From: Caprimulgus europaeus
Lineage: Eukaryota > Chordata > Aves > Caprimulgiformes > Caprimulgidae
Direction of reading: 5' to 3'
Length of the DNA stretch: 64,000 bases
Assembly (NCBI GenBank): GCA_907165065.1
Contig: OU015525.1
Location: forward strand, 42,514,037 to 42,578,036
Part shown: positions 24,028 to 35,997 of the stretch, piece by piece
Numbering within the stretch: position 1 is the stretch's first letter
Layout: each line of letters begins with the position of its first letter
The notes under the pieces: model-generated
What the model was told of the DNA's origin: nothing
Database searches by the model: none
The model's input: only the letters and a program-made list of their open reading frames with translations
Position numbers and translations under genes: made by a program

Positions 24028-25913
24028 TGTATATGTGTAATAGGCATTGTATATGTGTGGGATCATGCATTTGCTTTCCTTCATGAATTACAACTCTGAA
24101 TCTACTGCTTTTCTCATTATTTCTGTTGCGTTCAAGAAGTACGGCCGAGATATAAACATATTGCTTTGTATTCTTAATGTATTGTATGACAGGAGACTGG
24201 GGCTATGGGAATAGGGAGTACTCAGCAGAGCTACCAAGAATATTGGAGAAGAAATTGGATTATTTTTTTTCTTGATCTTTTCCTTTTCCCTTGTATGGGT
24301 TCTGAAATATCCTTTCTGCTCGTAGGCACTGTCCACAACACACACCACATAAACACAATACAACACAATGTCCACAATACACAGAATACCATACGAGTAC
24401 TGCCAGAACTGAGTCTTAATTGAGTGACAAATGAGCTGATGATTTACACATCAGGACATGAAAGAAAAAATTCAGACCTCTGGAGACAACATTCTAACCA
24501 TGGGAGGAGATGAATTAGTTATACTTATGCCCCTTATACAACATTACCTATCTGACAGATCAGAAAGCTGAAATCAACCATGAACATCACCATCTGGTGA
24601 AGCTGAATGTAGTATAATTAATGTTTAACTCTCTTTATCTGAGCAGTTTAAGGTAAACAAATGGTAAATCTGTTATATATAATATTCAGTTATTCTTTGA
24701 CTTATTTTTTATCAGATTCTTTAAGTTCAATAGTGAAGCAGTTTAATGAACGCATGTGTTCCTGCCTGACACAGAGTGATCCCTAATCTAGGTTAAAAAT
24801 GTACTTTGGCCAAAATATTTTATTTTTTTCTTAAATAATGGGTTGGCAGATGTAAGAACATGTGCGTCTGTAGGATACTGGAATTTGATTTGAATATCTC
24901 ATCCTAACAGTTGATAAAAGCAGATGATTTCTCTCTTACAAAAAGATGACTTTATCCTCTCTACCTCATCTTCTTACTCTCCTTTGATTAAACATTCAAG
25001 AGTTTGTAAGTCACATATTTTTTAAAAAAAGTATAAAATATTTATAAAAATAAGATACCAAATTTCTAAACCAGGCAGGTGGTTCCTCTTCAAGGTGCCT
25101 ATATTTCTGACATCTATAAGGGACCCTGTGCATGAAACATGATATTTTGCTGCTTCCCCTTCATTCTTCACTACTCTATCTCCTAAGTAGACATTTTTCC
25201 TATAACCAATTGACTGAAGAATGTCCAGCTTACCATTAGCCTTGTCTGAAAAAACTCTGTTGTGCTTTGATTTGAGGGAAAGGTGGGCAACAGAATCAAC
25301 ATCCCAGTTTATAATCAGCTAGTCACAAATTCAATATAGATGCTAATCTCTAAAAGATAATCAGCCAACTTTCATCCAAAACTCTTTTTTTTTCACTAGT
25401 TTTAATGCTCTGCTCCCTTTTTTCACCTTTACTACTACTAGATCTTTATTTTGACTGAACTACTTATTGCACTTGATTCTCATGAACAGATTTATTTTTT
25501 TTAAAGACTGATACTTTTTCTATTTTTTTTCATTGCAATTCAAGCTGCTTTATCTGTTTTCGTCCTATTGTTTTTCAATGTTTTTTTTTTTTAATTTTTG
25601 AGTACTTAAATTTCCAGTAGAGCTGTAGCCCTTCAGTAGTGAACTGAAAACTGTCAGCAGCAGGCTTGATATTTGTAATAGTTTTTCAGAGAGTCTTAGG
25701 AAGTGGTGTGTGGAGCTCATGACCATCACTTGAAATCATGGGATCTAATCAATTTTCTTGCCTCATGTTGAACAATGTGGCAGATTGAGCAAATGTGTAT
25801 TTTGCTTAATGTCTTTAATTAGCAAGTTGTACTTTGGAATGCTTATCTGGTATTTAAAGGGTACACAAACATAAGAATAGCCACTGGGCATAGCTTTAAG
25901 TGACTTGTTGGTT
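24028..25913. other. AT-rich non-coding sequence, no gene seen
   Basis: This stretch includes a low-complexity CA-rich patch at 24330-24385 and T runs near 25390 and 25581-25592. I see no gene. Confidence 0.55.
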
Positions 25914-26042
25914 AGACACCTCCCCTTCTGAGGTTGGAGATAAACATCTCTGGCCTCATTTGCTCCTTTTGCAAGGATAGAGATAACCACCTTCAGCCTC
26001 ACTGTGTCCTTTCCTGAGAATGTCGATTACCTCCTTCAGCCT
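25914..26042. repeat. 43-bp minisatellite, three imperfect copies
   Basis: Read on the minus strand, 26042-26000 and 25999-25957 are two 43-base units. Each begins aggctgaaggNggt, and they align without gaps. A third, more diverged unit (25956 to about 25914) begins aggccagagatg. 43 is not a multiple of three, so the array is not a simple protein repeat. The adjoining sequence at 26043-26110 may contain a fourth decayed unit. Confidence 0.8.
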
Positions 26043-26802
26043 CACTGCCTACTGCAAGGGCTTCTGCACCAAGGCCATTCGTTCTTGCAAGCTCTCCAGT
26101 TGCATTCTGTTAAAATAATCTGGGTCACTGGCCAAGAGGGAGGACTTCTGTGATAAACCCAGGAAGCAGTACCAGGAAGGAAATGATAGCACATAGCTGG
26201 GGCAGTAACCTCACTGGGAACACAGCAGATGCATGTCTGAACCTGAACCTGAACAGAGTGATATTTAGCTAAGGAGATAGAGGAGCTTAATCTGATTCGT
26301 GTATATCTGTCACTATTTTAGAAGTGAGTATCACACACAATGACAAACTTAGAATAAGTTTTCTTCTGTTGGAACATCTCTAAGAAATGGGAGATACATT
26401 TGCTTACCTGTGTTGGCTGAGCTGATGCATCTGACACCTGATATAGCAGTAATAGAAGCTATTTATTAGATTTCAACCATTGCTTCCATACTACTTTTTT
26501 CAGTTCAGGTCACTTGCTTAGCATCACATCCATTTCACTAGGCCTTCATTATTAAATTATGCATTTAGAGGTAATTAGGAAGTTGGAATCTGGTACTTTT
26601 ACTCATCTGTTTCTGATAGAAATGTTACGCACAGCCACAAAATAACTTAAATGGATTTTTAAAAATCTTATCAATTCAAATATTTCCCCCCCCCCAGGGG
26701 CAGGAGAGTCTTGATGTAGAGTTAAAACCATGACTTTCTATTGCAAAACAAAAATATACTCTTCAAACCGGAGACCTGAATCTAGGTCTTCCCTATTCTG
26801 GG
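26043..26802. other. Non-coding sequence, no gene seen
   Basis: This spacer separates the minisatellite from a short CR1 tail. It contains an 18-base GAACCT-like triplication near 26238 and a C10 run at 26686-26695. I see no gene. Confidence 0.55.
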
Positions 26803-26925
26803 ATCACAGAAGCACAGAATGGCTGAGGTTGGAAGGCACCATTGGAGACTATCAAGTCCAGCCCCCACCTCAAAGCTGTGTCAGTGAGAGCTGGATGCTC
26901 AGTACTATGAGTATGTGCCTAAACC
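26803..26925 (-). mobile_element. CR1 LINE 3' tail fragment
   Basis: The plus strand reads atcacagaagcacagaatgg, then ctgaggttggaaggcacc and caagtccagccccc. This is the reversed CR1 3' UTR and its eight-base terminal repeats. Only about 120 bases survive, so it is a heavily 5'-truncated copy. Confidence 0.88.
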
Positions 26926-27184
26926 CATAGGTTACAATGAATTTTTAATTTATTCAAAGCTGAAGAAAGAGTAGTGCTGTTAGAAAAACAACACATCGTG
27001 TAGCCCCTTTGTTTAGTTGTGTGCTGGGAGTCTGGGAGCTGTAACAATAAATCAGGCAGAGGAGGTAAAAAAGCATATCTTGGATTAGTGCTCTGACAAG
27101 TATGTTATAGTTTGAAGCAAGCTCTTCTTTCTACTATATTTTGTAAGAAAGTGACTGCTATAAACACTTTATGTTTGAACTGTT

Positions 27185-27815
27185 AGGATCAGACTCCAAT
27201 TCAGGCACTGTGCTTACACGTAGTCCAAGGGAGCCTACCAGACTGATCCCTACTGGGATAGAAAATCTCACTCTGTGGCTCTCCAACGTGTTCAAATATG
27301 CTGGTTATTTGTTCAACAATGTTAAAGCTGGGTAATTCTGCACATATGCCAGAGAAATACCTGATCAACTTCAGAGTCAGAAAACTCTCCAGGCTTATTT
27401 CTATGGAATCAGGGTGAGACAGCAGCTCAGAACAAGGGCTGGCGATTGTGAGACTTCTTCCATTTGTTTATCGAATATTTAATCTGTCTCTTCATCTTGT
27501 CTGGCTGGTCTATACCAAACTCCCACCATGATATCTCCCTTGTTGACCTTTCTCTTGATCCTTACCCATAAATACAATCCTTTCATCACCATCATCAAGC
27601 TCTAGACAGTTAAAACACTCTCTAAAATGCAGGGACTACCCCACTGCATCTCCTTCCTTGCATAACCCTTCTGAAGAGTTTATAGTCATCCATTGCAGCA
27701 CTCCAGTTCTGTGAGTCACCCCATCATCTTTCCATAATTGCAATTATATCATAGTTTTCCAGCTCCACAATGTCTTCCAGCTTGTCTTGTTTGTTGCCCA
27801 TGCTGTATGGGCAAA
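27185..27815 (-). mobile_element. CR1 ORF2 endonuclease-domain relic
   Basis: The minus strand translates as an apurinic-like endonuclease region of CR1 ORF2, with no reverse transcriptase beside it. From 27805 down I read MGNKQDKLEDIVELENYD, IAIMERW (usual form ITETWW), WSAAMDDYKLFRR, LDDGDERI and, near 27550-27490, LWVRIKRKVNKGDIMVGV followed by WYRPARQDE. The YRP motif is a landmark of the family. The core 27430-27815 is firm. The extension to 27185 is weaker and rests on an SLGL...ELES segment that resembles the SLGCSDHEMVE region. There are stops and frameshifts. It is an old internal fragment without a CR1 3' tail. Confidence 0.8.
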
Positions 27816-29859
27816 GGGTGCTGTTTTAAATATTTTGATTGAATCTACTCTCTTTTAAAACTGGTAATTTGAAGTGAAATTGCAAAACTTTCCAATTTGG
27901 AAAGCAATTTCCAAAAACAGTTCCAAGTAGGCTTTTCAGAAAACCAGAATTCTGGTTTAAAGAAAAAGTAATGTGGCTTCCTTCCACAGTTGAATTAAAA
28001 TGAAAATGAATTTTCAAATTAAAAATAGTTAAAGTAAGAATAAACATTATTAAAAAATAATCAAAACCCTCTTATTTAGACACAGATTCAAATCTCAAGC
28101 CTCTCTTGCTCTCAGATACTTGCATTCTGAACCTGAGAAAACTTATGTTTTTACTGCTCCTATTATTTTAATGATAGCCTTCCACAAGAAGTCTTTTTAG
28201 AAATTTAATTTTTTTAAGTCCTTATATATCCATTTGTCAAACAAATGCCATTAAAATATAGGATATGCTTTACTTGAAATCATAATTATGCCAGACACTT
28301 ATGGAAATTCCATTCTCTATTTCATTGGGCTTTTCCTTCCACATGTACATGCCATGTTTCAGAGCACAGCATGACTGCATAAAATAAAAGGGCTGGATAC
28401 TGGTTAATATTGAAAGCTATCATTAGTGAAAATTAAATTAATTGGATTATGCATCTGGTTCTTATGAAAATACCAGAATAAAACAGCAAGCTTTCTTGAG
28501 AAGGGAAAAATCATGTAAATAAAGCATCAAAAATCTCACCAGGAAGCATTAAATTTCTGGAAACTAGAAAGAAATTAGCTATAATTGCTAGCATACTGGG
28601 AGGTTACAACCACAGTCTCTTAAATATTGTTTGCACTTTTGCAAGAAAACACATTTTTTTCCCTACAGAGGTGAGATTAGTGATGCAGCTGACAATGTCT
28701 ATCTAATGGCAGAGAATTCCTGTGGCAAGGTATTACACAAGGGGAGAATTTATGGTATTTATTCTGTTTACCTCAGTGTACAATGGGCATGTGTACCTGC
28801 ATAAGGCTGCTGACCCTTGCTGGGATTTGTGAGGCAAGTGGCAAGCTGCTTTACTATGGCCATCACATTTAAAAAGGTATATATATGCATTTACCAATAT
28901 TTCCAACACTGTGCATCACAAGGTAATAAACCTTTAAAGATATTTTAGGCAGTGGTATGCACAGCTTAACAGGATTTGTTTAAACAAACATCCAAAACAT
29001 CAGACTTACCTGAAGATAAGTTTGAACAACTGACTTTAGCTTTAGTAGATTCTAAAGAAGGGTTACTTAAGAGACATTTATTGCATCTTTATATAATTAT
29101 TCTTATTAAATGAAAAGGAATGCTGTAATGTCTCAGGTCTATAAACATGTATTTGAGCGGTGGCATTGACTTTCTTATTGGCAGGGCACACACACAGTAT
29201 TGTTACGCCTGAACACTTTCTGTAAATTAACAACCATCTTGCCTGAAGTCGAAATCTGAGTGAAGCAGATGAGTAATAAATATGCCTCATAGGCTTTGTG
29301 AGGTTTGGAATTAAAACTATCATTTCTGTTGAGGGGACTGTTGGAGCATTTTCAACATTTTCATAGGAACAGCAGGATATTGTAACACCAGTTCAGTAAT
29401 ATTAATTCAGACCCAGTGAGGCCATTCTTTGTGGCAGACAGTAAGACACTGACTATTCTGTATAGAAGCAAGTATTCCTCAGACATCTTTGGTATCTTTC
29501 TCTTCAGTCCCTGTTATTGTCAACTGTAGATACTTTTTCAGCATCTCCTGTACTAGACACTCATTTTGTAAGAATTACTGTTTTTACTGTAAAAGGTAAA
29601 TTTGTTGCTTTCAGTTTCATGCACTTGCTAGTGACTCTTACCTTGGCTTTCTAGGCTCATCTAGCTCTCCTTGTGTGTGTTCAAAAACTGTGTTTATGGT
29701 ACTATAACTATCCCAAATACAGACTAAGATTTCACTGTTTCAGTTGCTGATCTATACTGCCTTTGACAAATAACTTGATGTGCATCCTTAATTTGCTTCC
29801 TCTAGATATACAGTGTTTGCAAGAAAGAGGCGAGATTCAATCCTGAAACACTGCATGCA
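27816..29859. other. AT-rich non-coding sequence, no gene seen
   Basis: I can support no gene here. The part around 28380-28500 has many TAAT/ATTA words and few CpGs. It might be conserved regulatory sequence, but this cannot be shown without comparison to other genomes. Confidence 0.5.
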
Positions 29860-30088
29860 GAATCATAGAATCATTTAGGTTTGAAAAGACCTTTAAGATC
29901 ATTGAGTCCAACCATTAACCTAACACTGCCAAGTTCACCACTAAACCATGTCCCTAAGCAACACATCTTTTAAATATCTCTAGGGACAGTGACTCAACCA
30001 CTTTCCTGGGCAGCCTGTCCCAATGCTTGACAACCCATTCAGTGAAGATTTTTTCCAAATATCCAATATCCAGCTAGTCTTTCTATGC
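29860..30088 (-). mobile_element. CR1 LINE 3' fragment
   Basis: The plus strand starts gaatcatagaatcatttagg, then a tttgaaaagacctttaagat block and gagtccaaccattaacc. It then has the accatgtccctaagc block typical of one CR1 subfamily 3' UTR, and continues to the start of the C-terminal ORF2 region (gggcagcctgtcccaatgct). It is 5'-truncated near 30088. Confidence 0.93.
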
Positions 30089-31327
30089 TCTTAAGAGCAT
30101 TGGATCTATGCCCAAATAAAACAATAAGCCTACATAAAAAGCTTGGAGCTTGGGCATTGGCTTGGAAAATGTTAATGAAGAAGGATCATTAAATGACGTG
30201 ACGGTCACACAAAGGTAACTGTCACAATACTTTGCTGTTGCATTTCTATGGCCACAAGAAGGTAATTCTGTAACAATTTCAGTTACACTGAAATATAATT
30301 TCATTCTGAAGTTACATTTTCATTTTATTTAAATTCACAAAAATTCGAATGCAGTTCCATTCAGTTTCCTTGTTTTCTCTCTTGTGTAGATCTGAAAAGT
30401 TGACTTGCCATTCCCCATGTCTTGATGTTAACTCTCTCCTCCTGCTCACGGTGCTACCACTACACTTGTTCACATATTTAATAGTACTTTACCAGATGCA
30501 TTAAATCAGATGGGATAGTTTTCTTTCTTCTGGTTTTTTTAATCTTCTTGGTCTCTAAATAAGGGTGAATTTCTTGCACTTAGTAAATTGACCATATTTT
30601 TGTATGTGAAAAAATAAAAATCTTTCATAAAGTAATTCTTTAGCCATAATTGGTAATTTGTGCCTGAACATTTATGAACATTCAGAAGAATATGCATGGA
30701 AATTAAAATGTGAAATTCATAATTAAATACAAGATGGATTTTCCTCCAGTGAACTGTAGAAAATAATTCACATGCAAAAACTTAGTTTTTTCAGAAAGTC
30801 TTTATTTAGTCTTCTAGCTTATAGTATTGCTAACACATTTCAGAAATTCAAATGAATACAGCTCTTAACAATACTGTTAAAAAGTTTGGTTGTACAAAAC
30901 CATGTGAAACCTAACACTTCTGTTGCCAGTAAATTCAGGATTGTGACTATGACAAGCTTCCTAGGTGCTCATTCTACTCTGTAGAGAGAAAAACAAATAA
31001 AATCAGTAACTTCATCAAAGGCATTTCACATGTAGTGAAAAGCTAACCACATAGGTACTGTTTCAAATACCTCAGCTGACTGTTTCATGAGAAACATTGT
31101 CTTCTAACAGAACCAGTTTTGGCTGATCATTGTCTCCAGCTAGCCCAGCCAGCTGATGTGTTTTGTACAGGGAAAGTGTGAACAGAGTCATGGAGAGACC
31201 ACTCATTGACATGAGCTGCCTCTGCCAGCTGAAACACAGTTCAGCTTCTTGTGGAACAAGATAGCTGAGCCTGGAACAGCCACTACCTCAGGTAAGGTCT
31301 GCTTAAGAAAACAACTACCTGAGCGCG
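30089..31327. other. AT-rich non-coding sequence, no gene seen
   Basis: I see no gene or named repeat. The last 230 bases before the LTR at 31328 are somewhat GC-richer, but I could not read retroviral coding sequence in them. Confidence 0.55.
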
Positions 31328-32489
31328 TGTGGTGGTTTAGCTGCAGCAGCAGCTGAGCTAAGACCATGAGGCTTCTGGCCTGTTCCTGCTTGCTCTGGTG
31401 AGATGGGGAAGAGAAAATATAACAAAGTAGCTCATGGGTTGGAGTAGGGACAGGGAAGGATCATGCACCAATTTTGGTCACAGGTAAAATAGGTTTGACT
31501 TGGGGAAGAAAAATCAATTTAATTTGTTACCAATCAATCAGAGCAGGATAATGAGACATAAAGCCACATCTTGAAACATCTTTCCCCCACCCCTCCATTC
31601 TTCCTGGGCTCAAATTACTTTGCTCCTGATTCCCTTACCTCCTTCCCCTCAGTAGCACAGAAGGATGGGGAAACAGGGTTGCAGTCAGTTCGTCACACAT
31701 TGTCTCTGCTGCTCTTTCTTCCTCAGGGGGAGGGCTTCTCACACTCTACCCTGTTGTGATGTGGGGTCCCTCCCACAAGTTGCAGTTCTTCATGAACTGC
31801 TCCCATGTGGGTCCATCCCACAGGCTACAGTAGTTCAGAAGCAGACTGCTCCAGCATGGGCTGCCCACGGGGTCATGGGAAGAAGAATGGGTGCAGCCCA
31901 TTTGGGTGCAGCCCCTTGCTCCAGCGTGGAGTCCTCCATGGGATGGAGGCAAACTTCTGCTCCAGCATACCTTCTAACCATGGGCCCCCTTGCTCTGGCG
32001 TGAGCTGATCTGGGGTCCCTGGTTCTGACGTGAACTTCCCACTGAGTCAAAGCCACCTTCAGGAACAGCCTCCCTCTCCAGCATGGGGTCCTCCATGGGC
32101 TTCAGGGGGGTATCTGCTACAACATTTACTTTCATGGGCTGCAGGGGGACATCCTGCCATCTCTCCATGAGCTGCAGGGGAGTCTGTGCTCTGGCACACC
32201 TCCTTCCCCTCCTTCCTCCCTGACCTTGGTGTCTGCATAGTTGTCTACCTCACATCCTGCTCCTCTCTCCTCTGCAGGTTGTTTTCCTTGTTGTTGTTGA
32301 AGTTGCGCAACTGCTCTTTCCTCTTCTTAAATATGGATTCATAGAGGTGCTTCACCATCCCTGATTGGCTCAGCCTGGGTTGGAGATGGGCCCATCCTGG
32401 AGCCAAGGAAGCTTCCAGCAGCTTCTCACAGGAGCCATCACTGTAGCCACTCCCCTGCTACTGAAGGCCCACCACACAGACCCAACACA
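31328..32489 (-). mobile_element. Solo LTR of an avian endogenous retrovirus, about 1.16 kb
   Basis: On the minus strand the block opens TGTGTTGGGTCTGTGTGG (32489 down) and closes with CTAAACCACCACA (31328), giving TG...CA ends. A TATA-like ATATTTAAG lies at 32334-32326, downstream of a CCAATC-containing stretch. Downstream, 32180-31745 carries repeated units of roughly 30 bases. Seen on the plus strand these are forms of ctccagcatgggNtcc...catgggctgcagg. The overall pattern matches a widespread avian LTR family that I recognise by sequence but will not name with certainty. No gag, pol or second LTR adjoins it. The flanking five bases do not match, so the exact ends are uncertain. Frames of 60-110 codons inside it come from the repeats, not genes. 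Confidence 0.75.
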
Positions 32490-35400
32490 GTGAACAAAAG
32501 AAGATTTTAGTAAAGAGGCCGAAGGTAAATGCAAGTTGTTTTTTTCAGCAGTATGTTTTCAACAAGCAGTAAAGTATTACAAAAGAAAATATAGAAAGGG
32601 TTTGTAGCCAGAGAAACATCCTGCCCCAAAACACAGCCCCCCCTGCCAACCCCATGCCCCTGCCATAGCAAGTGATAAAAGACAAAGCCTTTTGGGAAGA
32701 GTCCTGGCTAGAAAGGCTTGAAATGAAACAGAGCCTCCTCAATCCTTGATGTATTTAGGGAAATAAAGTGTTCACTTTTTAATATCAACTAAAGAAAATA
32801 ATTTCATTGTTTTTTTGTGTTCTTCTTCCTTTTGAAGAAACTCACAAGGCCTCAAATCTGTCTTAATGATGGGATTTGGTAGGGAGATGCTATGAATGAG
32901 ACTAAGTTATAAATGAACACTCTAATGATATGTGTACCTACCCATCAAAAATGGAATAATAACTTTTGTTCATCCTTCCAGTTGCCAGTGATGTATTTAA
33001 AGTCCATTTTTTAAGTGTGGAGTTTTTTTTTGGCAGAGGCAACAGGCACAGTCTGTGACTGTTCTTTAAGCTTTCCAAGTGTGGGATAGGCGTTGAATGA
33101 TGCATCAACACTATAATGAATTCAGCTTTCACTGTGCCTTGTAAAAGCTGTAAAAGCTGTCCAAAGCCCACAGCAGATCTCTTAAAAAGATGTAGTACCA
33201 TCAACATGTGTAGTAATAAGATTTTATATGTAATAGTAATTAAGAGAGCAAAAATGTTACGTTTCTCCAATTTTAGGTGGAAAACAGCATGAACTATAGG
33301 AAGGATTCTTTCATAAAAGTACATGGTATGACCTAAAATTGTGCACAAGCATAAGGAAAGAGGGAGAGACAGTAAATATGGGAATTTCATTTTAAGGTAA
33401 AAAAGAAATTGAAACCCCAGAGCAGTTTTGATCTTTAACGAGAACCTTTACAGGACAGGACAGCACCAGGATAACCCTGCTTTACAAATGAATGGGATGA
33501 TAGAGGTGCTGTGCAAAATCCTTCAAGTTAAGTGGAATTTTAATAGTGTTGGTATTTCTTTTTATTGCAGTATTGCAAGCCTGTGTTTTCAAAAAATACT
33601 GTTTTATCTTTCAAAATATTCCTAGAATTGATCTCAGTTTCTGTAACATATCAAGCCTTCCATTCCTACCAATATTTAAATGTGTAAAACTATACATGCT
33701 ATGGGGAAAGGTCTTGCAGTCAGGGGCACTACAAGAAAAGTTCTCAAGGGTACCCAAATATACAGTTGTGCCCTCAACTCTTTTCTCAAGTACATTGAAG
33801 AGCTACTACAACACCCGTGAAAAGATCCTGCTTACCAGATCTGAATCTGGGCTACAGATGGTCTCTAGTGTTTCTAAAATATTAAAAAATGCCTTATCCT
33901 TAACCTTCCTGAGCATAATTTTCATGTATTCCTCTTTGTAACCGTCAACTTAATTTTCATTTCATTGTTGTCTGAATTTCTTGTCTATATTTCCCATGTG
34001 CTATGTATTGGAGGGATGGGGGGTTTTGTTTTCTCACAGTTTTCAATTCAGCTCAACAAGTACAGAATTTAAATTAAAAGGGCTTTATTTCTCTTGCACA
34101 TGCTAGAATATTTTAAGATAATTCCCCTTTATCATTCACATTTATATATTTGTATTTTCCTCCTCTTCAGTCTTGGGTATGTATACTTCCATGGTAAAGA
34201 CTTTTCTCTTTTTAAAAATTTTATTCACCTCAAGTTGTATCTTATCTCTCTAAATTTAAAATTAACCATCTTCTGTACTTTTTCTGACCATATTAGCAGC
34301 CAGTTTTAAGCCTCCACATTCAACAGCAATATGTAAACGTTTGGGCTCTGGAATAATTATTTAACAACAAGTGGTTATTAATTGTGTCACTAATATGTGC
34401 AGGAAGATGCAATATAAATAATTTATTAGAAATGCAAAATATATTTAAGAGGGAGAACTAAAGGTTCAACCCACCTGTCTACAGATATTAATAAAATTGC
34501 TAATCTGCTGCTTGCTCAGAAAACAAAAATCAGAGCTGATTGCAGTCATTTTCATCCCCACAATTTTCAGTGACAGAAAAAAAATCATAGGGAAGCAAAG
34601 CCTACAACAATCTGAATTTGCTTTAGTACATATAATTAAATACTCAAGTGAGTGTTGACTGAGTTGAGTACGCTCAATTAAACAGTATGGTACAAGGCTC
34701 GTCTAATTTCCTTTTTCCAACACACAGACACCCACCATTGAAGTTAACGGTTTTTAGTTTATTTTACAGAGCTATTCCAGCTAAGCCAAATTAGCAGGTT
34801 AGAGCTAGTTACAACCACAGACCTAACCACCCACTGTTCAATAACAAGTTCTCTGACTTTGCCTTATGTAATATAACAAATACTACCACATATGTTTTCT
34901 TTCTTTCTATATTGCAAAGGAGAACAAAATATTTTGTGCTACAAAACAACACATACTTCACACCTTATGCCCACAGTGTCTGAGGATAGGATGAGGCAAC
35001 AATCAGTAATTAATATATGCTAGCCACAGAGTGATTTTGAGGCAGCAACACCACTTTACTCTTCTGTAAGAGTAACTGAGTAACTGTAAGAGTAATTGAG
35101 TAAACTCAATGCTCACCATAAATGTTATGCAAAACTTATGCAAAACAAAATATTTAGTGCAAGTGTCTGTCATATAATATCACACAGTTTCTACTAACAT
35201 AGATAGCTATGAAGAAAATTAATGTACGCTGATTAATTTTTCATTTTCTAACATCGTTCTCAAAACACCAGTTTTGGCACCTCAAGCAAGTAATAACAGC
35301 CGTTAGCCTGCCTGGGAGCACATTTGGCTTTGACAGGACTGCTGGATGCCAACTTAGAGAATATGTTTTGTCCCCAGTGATATCTGGGTCTTTGCTTTGC

Positions 35401-35997
35401 TCTTTGCCAGACGCTAAAAGGGAAAATGCTTAAAATGTTGAATGTTTTTTTTGGATCAAATGCAACATGATGTTTCTTCTAGAGTTTATAAGGAAAATAG
35501 TTCAAAACCAAAACCACCTTAGTGATGCTTCAAATAGCTAAAGCAGATGGAAGAAACTATGTGTGAACATTTTATTTATGCACTTTGAAATGCATTAAAA
35601 AAACCCTAATGTATTTCTCTATACTGATCTTCTAACAAGAAGAGAGAGAATTTCACTTCTCTACCATAAGATCTCTGCTAATTTTCCCTATTAATAATCT
35701 CTTATCTTCCTTAATAATAGCAATAAAGTTTCATTTGAAAAAAAGTAATGGGAAAAAGAGTATTTCAGTTGAATTTCTCTGAAGAAATTAAATGAAAGTT
35801 GCATTGTATTGACTCAAAATGTGGTCTGAATTTTATATTTTATCAATATGAATCAATATAGACAGGTCAACTACCATTGTATTTAATGAAAACTGTTGTT
35901 CATTCACAGTTTTGTCTCCCAAGAGATCACCTTATATCAGTTTTCCAAGTATCTAACACAGCTCCTCAGTGTACCATGGACTTTTCCTCTAGAGGAG
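32490..35997. other. AT-rich non-coding sequence, no gene seen
   Basis: This is 3.5 kb of spacer between two LTRs on opposite strands. Two frames (150 codons minus at 32938-33390, 131 codons plus at 33546-33941) have no domain or conserved pattern I can recognise, and their sequence is AT-rich like the surroundings. A 20-base tandem duplication lies at 35064. Confidence 0.55.
35064..35103. repeat. 20-bp tandem duplication
   Basis: The unit ctgtaagagtaactgagtaa (35064-35083) is repeated at 35084-35103 with one change (C to T). This is a recent local duplication in non-coding DNA. Confidence 0.9.

Noticed and set aside
32938-33941. Frames of 150 (minus) and 131 (plus) codons
   Set aside because: They have no recognisable domain, their composition matches the surroundings, and I found no neighbouring retroviral or LINE sequence.
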